64,000 bases of DNA from positions 23,606,568 through 23,670,567 of the forward strand of contig CM033400.1 of the NCBI GenBank assembly GCA_019426215.1. Reading direction: 5' to 3'. Below, one piece after another: positions 1 to 10,203 of the stretch. The stretch comes from Buddleja alternifolia. Lineage: Eukaryota; Streptophyta; Magnoliopsida; Lamiales; Scrophulariaceae. The notes beneath the pieces were generated by a model, which was given only the letters and a program-made list of their open reading frames with translations, searched no databases and was not told the origin of the DNA. Position 1 is the first letter of the stretch. Each line of letters begins with the position of its first letter. The position numbers were made by a program, and so were the translations under genes.

Positions 1-217
1 ACAGAATCATCGGGCTGTGTTATGAATTTGGGAATTACATATTTGAATTTACATTTGTGATTATAGTTCCGTTTTGGTGTGGAAATTAATTTTACATTTC
101 AAGGTTTGGGGTGATTTCTGGTTGATTGTTGTGTGGGTTGCTGTTTTCGGGGGAGTAATCGGGAATTTGGTATATCGATTAAACGTCATTACTCTGCCAA
201 ATTTTCTAAAAAAAAAA

Positions 218-1540
218 ATGCCGAAGCACACTTCCAAACAATCCAAAATTAAAAAGAAAGTGGGAGAAGGGTCATCTAACGACCCTGAACTACCCATTGA
301 TTCGACTATTCCGACCCTTGACCCTCGATTCTCTGATCCGGAGGTCCAAATAATCTGTCAATGCCTCCACCATCGAAATATCATTAAGGAGAAGTACTTA
401 GTTACACAGGGACAGCCTTCGGTGCGGAACTTGGTTGAGTTTCATCACTTGCAATATTTTTGTCGTAAGCCCGAGATTATTTGGGTCCCTTTGGTTCAGG
501 AATTCTTTGGTGCGGGGGCATTTCATGAACTTACAGCCTCGAGATATAGTGAGCCTGAGCACACGGTTCGCCATACCACGGTGTCATATGATGTCGGAAA
601 GATTCGGGAGATTATAGGTACTCCTAAGCCTCAACAGTGTGAATACACTACTCTTTATCACGGGGGACACCTACAAATTGATATGGATGAGTTAATGAGG
701 GTCATAGCAAAGGAAGGTGAGATTTGGCCATCGGGCCAGGCCTATCTCCCCCGTCGAGCTTTACTTCCGGAGGCCACCTTTTGGCTTGAATTTATACGGT
801 TCAATCTCATTCCTAGCACTAATAAGTCAGAAGCTAATAAACAAAGGGCCGCTCTCATTTTTTCTATCATGACTCGCAAAACTATTGACTTCTCAAAGTT
901 GATCTTTGATTCTTTATTAGACCAGTTGAAGAAGTTCAAAAATGAGTTTGCTTGGGTAGTTGATCAGACGACACAACAGAGGATGGGAGTAGAGTCGACA
1001 AAGAAGAATCCTCTGATTTTTCCCTCCCTTATCACTGTTCTCTGTAACAAGCATAGAATTCAAGTTTCCCCTCTAGAGCGACCCGAGCCACCTGGTTCAT
1101 CCATCACTATGCTTGCCGCTACTCCACACGCTCCCCCTCCTCCTAAGCGTTCTCGTCCACCTTCATCTGCTCATGGTGCAGAATCAAGCCACACTACATC
1201 ATTTGATATGGATGCCCTTCGGCAGCTATTAAGGACAGAGATGCATACCATGATGAATGAAGGTTGTTCTTATGTTAGACAATTATTTATGGAGCAGGAT
1301 GCATTTATGGGCCGGGGACCTTTCGACTACTCTTCGTCGCCTACTTTTTCGCATTCTTATACACCTCCGCAAGATGATATGCCCGATGTAGGTGCAGGTG
1401 CTTTAGTTGTTCGGGTTGATTCTCCTGAGCATGTCGATGGTTCCGATGATTTGCTTAACGATGACCATATTTTAGGAGATGATGAGCCTGTTGAGGGTGG
1501 AGGGGATCATGATGATGTGGACGCCATGTTTGACGATTAG
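218..1540 (+). CDS. Athila-type accessory ORF2 (putative plant transposon protein family)
   Basis: An uninterrupted 440-codon frame. The frame is open upstream of 218, but this ATG is preferred because it follows an A-run leader and gives a basic, nuclear-signal-like N-terminus (MPKHTSKQSKIKKKVG). Residues about 40-280 look like the 'putative plant transposon protein' domain seen downstream of pol in Athila-like elements: an EKYL segment, WVPLVQEFF, then KIREIIGTP. A proline-rich stretch with PPPPKRSRPP follows (about residue 310), then a Met- and acid-rich C-terminus. The molecular function is unknown in the family. The position downstream of an off-window pol and upstream of the 3' polypurine tract fits. 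It is the only accessory ORF in the window without a lesion. Family assignment is from recognised pattern, not alignment. Confidence 0.7.
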   Translation: MPKHTSKQSKIKKKVGEGSSNDPELPIDSTIPTLDPRFSDPEVQIICQCLHHRNIIKEKYLVTQGQPSVRNLVEFHHLQYFCRKPEIIWVPLVQEFFGAGAFHELTASRYSEPEHTVRHTTVSYDVGKIREIIGTPKPQQCEYTTLYHGGHLQIDMDELMRVIAKEGEIWPSGQAYLPRRALLPEATFWLEFIRFNLIPSTNKSEANKQRAALIFSIMTRKTIDFSKLIFDSLLDQLKKFKNEFAWVVDQTTQQRMGVESTKKNPLIFPSLITVLCNKHRIQVSPLERPEPPGSSITMLAATPHAPPPPKRSRPPSSAHGAESSHTTSFDMDALRQLLRTEMHTMMNEGCSYVRQLFMEQDAFMGRGPFDYSSSPTFSHSYTPPQDDMPDVGAGALVVRVDSPEHVDGSDDLLNDDHILGDDEPVEGGGDHDDVDAMFDD

Positions 1541-1861
1541 TCCCGTGTTATTTTCATTTCCTGAATTTTTTTTTTTATCTTCGATGTTTATTTGTGGTTT
1601 GTTTTTGAATTTTGATTAACCTTTGGAATTATGTTTTTTTTTATTATTGATGGATTTTATTTTGTTTTTCTTTTCTTTGTATTGTGGAAAATATGCTATG
1701 CTTAACCGGATCATATGGATAACACATGTTGATTTTGTAGTAGGATTCTCTTTCAACTAAGTCGCGGTTGCTAAACTTGGGACAGAATATCCTCAAGAGA
1801 ACTCGGGTTTGCTTTTCAGCACCCCTTATGGTGAAGTGTTCTCTTACTCAAATTTTTCTCC

Positions 1862-1980
1862 AACATTGGGGACAATGTTTGTTTTAAGTTTGGGGGTCCA
1901 TTCATGATCTATATATTTCTGTCTAGGTTTGGGGGTGTCGTATGATCTATATATTTCTGTCTAGGTTTGGGGGTGTTGTA
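1862..1980 (+). repeat. Hairpin plus internal polypurine-like tract, with 38-39 bp tandem repeat
   Basis: ACATTG (1863-1868), loop GGGA, CAATGT (1873-1878) form a 6-7 bp stem. After 13 nt comes a TTTGGGGG tract (1889-1896). The tract and the following 30 or so bases are then repeated: TTTGGGGG recurs at 1928 and 1966, each time after GATCTATATATTTCTGTCTAG. The tract matches the true polypurine tract at 3189-3196. R5 carries the same hairpin and tract at 56917-56950. Confidence 0.75.
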
Positions 1981-3161
1981 TAGTGTGAAATATTTTTTTT
2001 ATCATATATATATACACATATATATATATTTATATATAAAAAAAAATAAAAAATCTAGTCCTTCCAATTGATGCATTGAAATTGATTGACTTGGAAAAGT
2101 AGCATGATCTCTTGAAATAATTTGAATTTAATGGAATATATATCTTTGAAATTGCTCGTGGAGACACTAGACTAGGATTGATTTCCTTAGATGATTCACA
2201 ATGCACATAAATCGAGGGTAGAGGAGTTGAGAGGATAACCATCTTGAGACACTTAAGGAATTTTTCCCGGAAATATTAACTTAGATTTCTCGTAAGGTTA
2301 TAAGTTGAGTAGTAATTTTATATGCTAAACAATAAAGTGAAAAGGTTGAATTTTGGTATGACCAAAAGTGGTTAGGCTAATACGTACTGGAGGTGAAAAG
2401 TTTCATGCCTATATACTGTACTATTATGCTAATTTGAGCTAAGCTCAAGCCAAAAATAAGTGAATTGTTTAAAAGATCTCGTTTTATTTCGTGGCCTTTG
2501 ACACTCGAGCGATTAAATCCTTAGGAGTGTCTCTACACTTAATGCCCCACAACTATCTAGTTTGGGAGTCATTGATCTAAAGCTTGTTACATGGATGTCA
2601 TAGAAAGTCTAATGGAATAAAACATTGCACATGATCTAGCCTTAATGAATTTAATGGAAGTTTCATACGAATTGAAAGTTGAATGTTGAGATAATGAAAT
2701 TTAAATGGCTATGAGATTTTCTATAATTCTTGTGCTTTATGTTTGATCAAAAGTTGATAGATATGGGATTAATGTCCAAAAATTGGTAAGGATGCCTTTC
2801 GACTATAATACCTTAGATTTATTTTTCACTACACCCTAGGGAGTCTTTTCAAGTATTGGTGTCACATGAGCAAAAGTAGTTGATATGTATATATATTTGT
2901 GAACTTTAAAAGGTTGATTTTATGCCATTCATTCTTGTTGATCATGTTGAGGTGTATTGATTTGGTTGGATAAATTTTGTTAGATTTTGTGGGTATATCG
3001 CATGCAAACCCTCACGAGACTATAACTCGTCCTTTGAAGTAACTCAAAGGTTTAAAGGCTTGTTGCACCCGCTAAGTGCAATCGTTTACTCCACGAAAGT
3101 GAGTTAGTTAGTTGTTTTGTTTTCTCCCATTGAATGATGTTGATCTTGCCATATAGCTCTT

Positions 3162-3181
3162 ATTGCTCGAGGTCGAGCAAT
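3162..3181 (+). promoter_or_regulatory. Stem-loop just upstream of the R1 polypurine tract
   Basis: An 8-bp perfect stem (ATTGCTCG 3162-3169 with CGAGCAAT 3174-3181) closes an AGGT loop, 10 nt before the G-run of the polypurine tract. R5 has a stem-loop at the same place (58017-58036) with different but compensating bases. Confidence 0.7.
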
Positions 3182-3185
3182 TGAT

Positions 3186-3196
3186 AAGTTTGGGGG
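3186..3196 (+). other. R1 3' polypurine tract
   Basis: AAGTTTGGGGG directly abuts the LTR start TGTTGATAATAGG. This is the expected plus-strand primer position for reverse transcription of a + oriented LTR element. Confidence 0.8.
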
Positions 3197-4777
3197 TGTT
3201 GATAATAGGTGTTTTTACGTGTTTTTAAGACCGTAATTCTTATGATTTGGATTCTCTTATTGCTTAAATCATGTCACATTTGCATTTAATAAGTGTGTTA
3301 AGTGAATACAGGTAATAAATGAGAATACATGAAGAAAAGGGAAGAAAAACGATGTACAAAACAAGTTCAAACATGTTTTTCAACACTTAGGCGGTTTATG
3401 CATCTCCTACCACATTCGAGCGATAATTCGGTATATTTCGAGACCGAATTGGACAACATTTCCTTCTACAAAGTTGTAGATCTATGTCTTAGCTTCAAAT
3501 GGGAACTTGAATCATCCAAATCGGAGGTCTATATAGATAATTATAAAGGAAATACGATTGTTGCGCCGAACAGAGAAGTATATGCGCCAGGACACGCCCT
3601 AGCGCCTTCCTAGTCACGCCTAGGCGTGGACAGTCCGAATCTTACTCCTTTTCAGCCTAAATTCCAGCTCGTTATGATGGGAAGGAATCACTTTTAGCCA
3701 TAATTCAGCACATGTGTTGAGGGGGAGTGTCATAAGTGTGTTTCTTGGTAGATTTACTTTGTGGAATTTTATACTACACACTTTAGAGTAATGGAGGACA
3801 CAAGAGAGGAACAACACATGGGAGGAAGAAGAATCTACACCTATAAAGCTAATCATCTCTTGCATTCATTGATCATCAAGAAAAAGAGGGGAGGAAGGGA
3901 CCGATCCATTAGAGAGAAAGGAGAGGGAGAAGGATTCTTGGATTCATTATCATCATTGGAGAAAGAATATTCACTTGGAGTTCTATCATCATTTACTTAG
4001 AGGGAGTTTTTATAGTCTTTTCATTTTCATTCATGTCTATGAATATGTGTATTTACTCATTATTGTTTTTCATATTATCTATTATGAACTAATTTCATAA
4101 GACTAAGGCCATGTAATGTCAAATTGAAATATATGCTTATAATAGATGATTGTTGAGGTTATACTTATATTGTTGTGGGATGTGAATTGTGTTTTTGTCT
4201 ATCTTGCATATACTTGATCACTATATGTTAGAATCTTATGCCTAGGTTAATATTTCGGGAGAAAATTCACTTAGGGTGCAAGAAATTCACATCATGACCC
4301 GCAACTAATGAGGAATTGCCCTAGACATAGGTAAAGATTCCCGGGTGAAGTCGTTCGATTCAAATCGAGTGAACTCTAGTACATTAATGCATGTTTAGTG
4401 GTTAGATTTCCGGATAGGGATATTTGGGAAATCACGATCTAAGTATAGGAGTTTATACGCGAGACATCGGTTATTCTCTACCATAGGAGTTTTCACCATA
4501 ACAATATAAGTATAATCCTTCAACAAGAAACTCTATAAGTATATTTGATCAATTTGGACCTAGCATGTGCCTTAGTCTCTCTTTACATATTTGTTTAAAA
4601 ATCATTTGTGCAACCTTGTTCTTATTGTACGCATTTTACATTCAATTTACTTTAATTGTATTTGTTCTTTATCGTTATAAAATCTTGAACTAGAATTCAA
4701 GCCCTTGTGGTTCGACAATCCGGACTTCTCATCCATTTTTATTACTACACACGACTAGTGCACTTGCTATTATAGCA
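3197..4777 (+). repeat. R1 3' LTR
   Basis: About 1581 bp, from TGTTGATAATAG to CTATTATAGCA. The ends are imperfect inverted repeats of each other with TG...CA termini. A TATA-like CCTATAAAGC lies near 3840. A run of CCTAGGCG-type half-palindromes lies at 3590-3630 (GCGCCAGGACACGCC, CACGCCTAGGCGTG). Short open frames inside are not credible genes. No second LTR is in the window. Confidence 0.75.
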
Positions 4778-6444
4778 CGTTAGCTTTTAGCGTGTCACCA
4801 GTCATCAATTCTTTTAGAGGATATCCTTTGCTCCCCTCCATCCGCAGAGAGGTACTCAGCCATTTTGATTATGTCCTCTCTTTGCTCGAAAGGAATCAGG
4901 GAATAGCTCAAGCTATATATCCTTATCTAGAAGAGTACTACGCTGCTTATGTACCTGAAGCTCAGCGTTCAAAAACTTTTCCGACTGACTGCTTGATTGG
5001 ATTTTCAAGACAATACACTCTGGGTTCTATCTTATCCATCTCTCAAGCGCCTTCCAAAGTCTTTCCAAATCATGTGCTTGATATTCTTGGTCCAATGCAC
5101 ATCAGGGCCATGGATAGTCCCCTTCGCACATTCATCACTGGTACCTGTCTTTCAAGATCCAGATTGACAGAGCTTCTGGAAGCGTCGACCACCTCCCTTG
5201 CAGATTTAGCTTCTTAGAACTTCCAATTTGATAACTTTCACCAAACAGAGTCAACGCTTGAGGAAGCGCCTGCTAAAATAATTGAAGCGTCTACTTCTGA
5301 AGTCCCCAGTATTCCAGTGTCTGCTGAAGAACAAGTTCAAGCGTCTCCACCAGAAAATATTCCTGACGCTCAAGAACCTATTGCTTTGGATCTCTCATAC
5401 CAACCTCCCCTCGACTATCTCAAACATACATCTCGATTCAAGCGACCGACTCCTCAAACGGTTCCTTCTAATGAGAGTGAGTCTTTCATCCCTTTGCTCA
5501 AATTCGTTTTGGAGGATATTAGTGGCCACGCAGCTCAAAATGAAGAATCCCTCCATTGGAGTAAAGAAGATTTGGCAAAGATTGAGTCGCATGTTATGAG
5601 CGCCCAAATTGCTCATATGCGCAGCTCGGCTCAAGTGGTAGTTGGTGAGTGCCGACAGACTTTTCAAGATATGCATGATGCAACTCACGCAAACCAACTG
5701 GCCATGATGTATGAATTAAACAAGCGCCTCGAGACCCTACAGACATCTGTCAATGATTCTACCAGCGCCAAGCTACTTGTACTACAGGAACGCTTTGACA
5801 AGCGTCTGGATGATCTTACAGACTCAATGTCTCAGATTGCTCATCAGGTAAGTTTACTTACAAATCATTTCTTAAAATCTGATGATGGCAATAAGGGGGA
5901 AGAGAAGAAAAAGGAAGAGAATAAGAAGGAAGCACAAAAGAAAGGCGAAAAGAGGAAAGCGTCTAGTTCAAGAAATCAAGAACTCCCTCCTCCGCCTAAG
6001 CGTCAAGAGTTAACTCCTGCACCTTCTGCACTTGGTCTCCCATCTTGGATACAAAGTAACCCTGCTGGACCGTCTAGTAGAACAGTAATGGAAACTCCAA
6101 GAGCGTTATATCTAAATCTACCTATACCTACAAGAGCAAGGTTAGAACAGTTTGACATATCTCTACAAATAGCTTCAATTCCAGAACCAACTGATCCACG
6201 AGTTTTAGTTGAAGAGAGGCAAATGTCTGACTTTGGCCAAACTTTCAGAATTTGCTTAAGGTATATAGGTATTGATCCATCTGAATGGGACAAACATTTC
6301 ATAGCATTCAAGAAAAGACAATCGGAAGAGAATAAGTTCGTGATCAACAGTGATCATGAAGCAATGATGACTTTGGACGATAACTTAACTGAAGCAATCC
6401 GAGCTGAAATGCCAAGCCGATACAAAATCAGATCAAATCGTTAA
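4778..6444 (+). pseudogene. SIRE env-like ORF, C-terminal part (R2)
   Basis: One frame runs from the R1 junction to TAA at 6442-6444. It is broken by a single TAG at 5215-5217, where the R3 homologue reads Trp (NWNFQFD), so a TGG-to-TAG change is likely. Seen features: an N-terminal block with LLERNQG and PNHVLDILGP; an acidic, Ser/Pro-rich linker; a long helical segment with LETLQTSVNDSTSAKLL and LTDSMSQIAHQVSLL that looks coiled-coil; a Lys/Glu-rich stretch (KKKEENKKEAQKKGEKRK); then a conserved tail ending SRYKIRSNR. SIRE/Maximus elements carry such an ORF downstream of pol. It is called env-like by position, and no entry role is shown. The N-terminal half is missing because R1 interrupts it. 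Confidence 0.8.
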
Positions 6445-6642
6445 AAGCATCATGTTTGCATTATCTATATTCTTGTCTCTTGTAGATATTTCTTTTAGTT
6501 GTAAAAATGCTTGTAAAATATATAAAATGCATTTTTCCAACTGAAACATCTCGTTGAAGCATAACTGTTTAATCTAACCAAACTACTTTCATTCTTGGCT
6601 GTCTAACTCTTGAACTATAAAAGAGTAAGTATTGCCATCATC

Positions 6643-6654
6643 AAAAGGGGGAAA
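6643..6654 (+). other. R2 polypurine tract
   Basis: AAAAGGGGGAAA sits one base before the LTR start TGTTAGG at 6656. R4 has AAAAAGGGGAAAA at the same place. Confidence 0.85.
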
Positions 6655-6655
6655 T

Positions 6656-8238
6656 TGTTAGGAATTTCATGTTAGATGTTTTGATGATGACAATGAGGAT
6701 TATTTGTTAGACCCCAAAATATGTAAGTTTAAGTTTACGTGAGAAACTTGTATAAGTTTCAAGCGTTAAATTTGTAATAGGCTATATAGGCTTTGCTTTG
6801 TCTTTACTCTAGATTGGTAGGCTAAGAAATCTTAGACTAAGCGTTTGATTTATTCTGAGTGAGTTCATCAGAAGTAAGGTCTGAAGACTCAAGCGTCTCA
6901 AGTCTGAAGGAAGATGAAGATTCCTAAGCGTCCAGTTTTGTTCAAGCTACATCAAGCGTTAATATATGGACAAGAGTAATTCAAGGTTGATTGAGCATCT
7001 ACTTATGACTAATTTCACTTGAATTTATTTCTAAGTCCAGAAGGAGTATTAATGCAATTATTCTCAGTGCATTAAGTGCTAACGGGCATTTATTTCAAAA
7101 TGCATTAAATGCTGATAAGAGCATTAGATACGATAAGCACTTTCGGATGTATGGAGAAGCCACCCTTATTGACTGACAACATTTTAAGACTATAGCACCA
7201 ACTCTTGTGCAGCAGATTTTCAGGAAAAAGGACAAAAGTTGTTCACACACGGAAGTAAGAGACATGCGCTCGTGCATAGGTCAAACGAACACCTTTTTCC
7301 AAGTATGCCTATAAATAAGATTTCAACAACAAGCCAAAGAGGCGACAGAGAACATTTTTATAAAGCTGAATTGCTGTTGGATTGAAGTCTCATTTTCTTA
7401 CAATCTCAGAAAAACCAGAAGATTAAAAGAAAACATTCCTTCGTTTTTCTTCAAACTCCTGAGACAGTTAAACAATATCTCAAATATTCTTTTCAAAGAA
7501 ACCTACACTACTACTGAGATATTCCCAAGTTGTTTGAACTTCATCAAAATCAAACAAATCTTTAGACAAACCCCTATCCTAGCCTCGCGATCTGTGTGAA
7601 GTCGAAGTAGGATACTTGTAATATTTATGGGTGAAAGAAGCAAGGGATTGAAGTGAGTTGTAGCAGAAATCTGTGTGATCAAGGAGCTCAAGTCATTAAC
7701 ATTCATCTCTCCCTAATTTGTAGAATATTCTGTGTGATTCTTTGAGAATCATTTTAGTGGATTGCTTCCAAGTGTTCAAGGAGAAGAAGGACGTAGTTAG
7801 GATTACACCACCCAACGAACCTTACAAATTTTGTGTCATTTACTTTGCAGTCAATTTTCTTTTATCATCTCATTGTATAAACTGATTAAGTAAAACAAAA
7901 TCAAAAGCTAAGCAACTAAGTACTGTTCAAGTGACGCTAAAATATTTCAAAGAGAAGACTATAAAATCAATTCCGCTGTGCTAACACTGATCAAAAGAAG
8001 TGAACGCTTAAACTTACTTGGTTATAGTATTCAAATATTGAAGTCTAAGTTAACTTTCTAAAAATCAAGTCTTCAAAAGAGACGATTCACCATGCGCCTA
8101 AGCTTCAAAGTAGACGCTTCAGTCAAGCGTGCAAATACACCTTTTAATATGAAACTTTTTAAAGTCGAAAAAGACTTCAGGGTCTATTCAACCCCCCCCC
8201 CCCTTCTAGACCCTTTCGTATGCCACTTGGGACCAACA
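6656..8238 (+). repeat. R2 3' LTR
   Basis: About 1583 bp, from TGTTAGGAATTTC to GGGACCAACA. It carries a TATA box (TATAAATA near 7310) and a U5 end with a run of 12 C (8201-8212) followed by TTCTAGACCC. It aligns by eye with the R3, R4 and S1 LTRs. AAGCGT and GACGCT motifs are frequent throughout. Confidence 0.9.
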
Positions 8239-8403
8239 AATTGATAGGTATAAAACTGCATTTAATGTTTCTATAGGCCATTATGAGTGAAATGTCATGC
8301 CTTTTGGATTGAAGAATGCTCCTTCAGAATTTCAGAAAATAATAAATGATATTTTTACTCCTTCTAGTAAATTTATCATTGTGTATAGTGATAATATTCT
8401 TTT
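8239..8403 (+). pseudogene. Pararetrovirus RT fragment, PV copy 1, left piece
   Basis: About 55 codons of caulimovirid reverse transcriptase, recognisable by KTAFNV, GHYE and MPFGLKNAPSEFQK. It matches 46870-47030 of the second copy closely. There is an in-frame TGA at 8288-8290 where copy 2 has Trp, and the catalytic motif reads YSDN instead of YIDD. It is trapped between the right end of R2 and the left end of R3. The rest of the domain resumes at 35589 beyond R3, with one copy of the 5-bp target duplication on each side. Confidence 0.9.
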
Positions 8404-9972
8404 TGTTGGTCCCAAATGACATACGAAGAGGGTCTAAAGGGGGGGGGGACAAGTTGAATAGATCCTTAAGTCTTTTTTGACTTCATAATGATTCGTATTA
8501 AAATGGTTTTGGACGCTTGAAATGTAGACGCTTGACTGAGCGTTCACTTAAAATATAGACGCTTTGGCTGAGCGTGTAATGAAGACTATTTTTAGAAAGT
8601 TAACTTAGACTTCAAGATTTGAATACTATAACCAATTAGGTTTAAGCGCTCACTTCTTTAATCAATGTTAGCACATCGGAATGAATTTTTGAGTCTTCTT
8701 TTGAAAGCTTTAGCGTCACAGAAAGTAATTTAGTTGCTTAGCGTTTGATTGTATTTTACTTAATCAATTCATGCAATGATATGATAATAAGAAAATTGAC
8801 TATAAACTAAATAACACAATAATTGTAAGGTTCGTTGGGTGGTGTAATCCCAATTTCGTCCTTCTTCTCTTTGAATACTCAGAAGAAATCCACTAAGATG
8901 ATTCTCAAAAAATCACACAGAAACTTCTACAAATTAGGGAGAGGTGGATGTCGATGACTTGAGCTCCTTGATCACACAGATTTTTGCTCTAAATCACTTC
9001 AATCCCCTTGCTTCTTTCATCCAAAAATAGTGCAAGTATCCAACTTCGACTTCACACAGATCGCGAGGCTTGGATGGGATTTTTCTAAAGGTTTGTTTGA
9101 TTTTGATGAAGTTCAAACAACTGGAAATATCTCAATAGTACTGTAGGTTTCTCCGAAAAGAATGTTTGAGATATTGGTTGACTGTCTCATGAATTTAAGA
9201 AAAGCAAAAAAAATGTTTTCTTGAATGCTTTGGCTTTTCTAAATTTTAAGGAAATGAGACTTCAATGTAACAACAATTTGGCTTAGAGTTGATCGTTATG
9301 TTTGACTTGTTGTTAAAGTCCTATTTATAGGCATTCTTGAAAAAAGTGTCCGTTTGACACATGCATAGGCGCGTGTCTCTCACTTCCGCGAGTGAACAGC
9401 TTTTGTCCTTTTTCCTGAAACTCTGTTGCACAAAACTTGGTACTGCAGTCTGTGAATAGTTGACAGTCCAATAGGGTGGCTTCTCCGTACGTCTGAAAGT
9501 ACTTATCACCTTTAATGCTCTTATCAGCATTTAATGCATTTAAATTAAATGCCCGTTGACACTTAATGCATTGAGAGTATTTGCATTAAACTCCTTCTGA
9601 ACTTAGAAATAAATTCAAGTAAAATCAGTCATTGATGGACGCTTATTCATCCTTGAATAACTTCTGTCCTAAAGAGATGCTTGATATAGCTGGTCATTTA
9701 GACGCTTGGAAACTTTATCTTCATCCAGACTTCAGGCGCTTGAATCTTCGAACTAAACTATTGATAAACTCACTCAGAAATCATCAGACGCTCAGTCTAA
9801 GGATGCTTAGCATAACACTCTAGAATAAAAATAAACTAAGCCAATAAAGCCTATTACAAATCTAACACTTCAAAACTTATACAAGATTTCTAATAAAATC
9901 AAACATACATATTTTGGGGTCTAACAAATAATCCTAATTGTCATCAAAACATCTAACATGAAATTCCTAACA
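8404..9972 (-). repeat. R3 3' LTR
   Basis: About 1569 bp. On the plus strand it runs from TGTTGGTCCC to TTCCTAACA. It is a close match to the right-hand LTR at 34037-35588. It includes a run of 10 G near the U5 end and the TATA region at about 9325. A 69-codon open stretch shared by both LTRs lies upstream of the TATA box and is not treated as a gene. Confidence 0.92.
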
Positions 9973-9973
9973 A

Positions 9974-9986
9974 TTTTTCCCTTTTT
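9974..9986 (-). other. R3 polypurine tract
   Basis: On the minus strand this reads AAAAAGGGAAAAA immediately upstream of the LTR start. It corresponds to the tracts of R2 and R4. Confidence 0.8.
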
Positions 9987-10203
9987 GTTGATGGCAATAC
10001 TTATTCTTTTATAGTTCAAGAGTTAGACAACCAAACTAAAAGTTAGCTTTGGTTAGATAAGGTTAGTTGATGTTAGTTATGCTTCAACGAGATGTTTCAG
10101 CTGAAAAATGCATTTTTATATATATCAGTGATTACAAGCATTTTTCCAACTAATCAAAAGTTACATAAGAGATAAGAATATAGATAATGCAAATCAAAAA
10201 GCC

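Larger units (their letters stand above)
1541..3196 (+). other. R1 3' non-coding region
   Basis: AT-rich DNA between the accessory ORF and the 3' LTR, with no credible ORF. Two blocks recur in R5. Block one, about 2490-2640, contains a GAGTGTCTCTACAC hairpin, 'GGGAGTCATTG', 'CATAGAAAG' and 'ACATTGCAC'. Block two, about 2985-3105, contains 'GTGGGTATAT', 'GCAAACCCTCACGAGAC', 'AACTCGTCC' and 'GCTAAGTGCAATCGT'. The R5 counterparts are at about 57440-57570 and 57870-57980. A run of TA dinucleotides lies at about 2005-2040. Confidence 0.7.
1..4777 (+). mobile_element. R1: Athila-like Ty3/gypsy retrotransposon, 3' part
   Basis: The window opens inside this element. It contributes an accessory ORF, about 1.65 kb of 3' non-coding DNA, a polypurine tract and a complete 3' LTR. 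The assignment rests on layout and shared non-coding blocks with R5, which has a readable Athila-type gag-pol and a tRNA-Asp primer site. The right end TAGCA at 4777 joins directly to the env-like ORF of the copia element R2, so R1 probably inserted into R2. The 5' LTR, gag and pol lie left of the window, so the target duplication cannot be checked; the right flank begins CGTTA. Confidence 0.8.
4778..8238 (+). mobile_element. R2: SIRE-like Ty1/copia retrotransposon, 3' part
   Basis: This holds the C-terminal part of an env-like ORF, a polypurine tract and a full 3' LTR of the type carried by R3 and R4. Its left side is cut by the R1 LTR; the remainder should lie beyond the 5' LTR of R1, left of the window. 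Its right end GGGACCAACA at 8238 abuts a pararetrovirus RT fragment, showing that R2 inserted into PV. Confidence 0.85.

Noticed and set aside
74..217. Upstream extension of the R1 ORF2 frame
   Set aside because: The frame is open, but it encodes a hydrophobic stretch without family similarity; the ATG at 218 after an A-rich leader gives the usual basic start.
3329..3613. 94-codon open frame in the R1 LTR
   Set aside because: It lies inside an LTR, spans the palindromic motif, and has no recognisable domain.
9321..9530. 69-codon minus-strand frame, repeated at 34951-35160
   Set aside because: Conserved only because both are LTR copies of R3. It lies upstream of and overlapping the TATA region, and no homologue was recognised.
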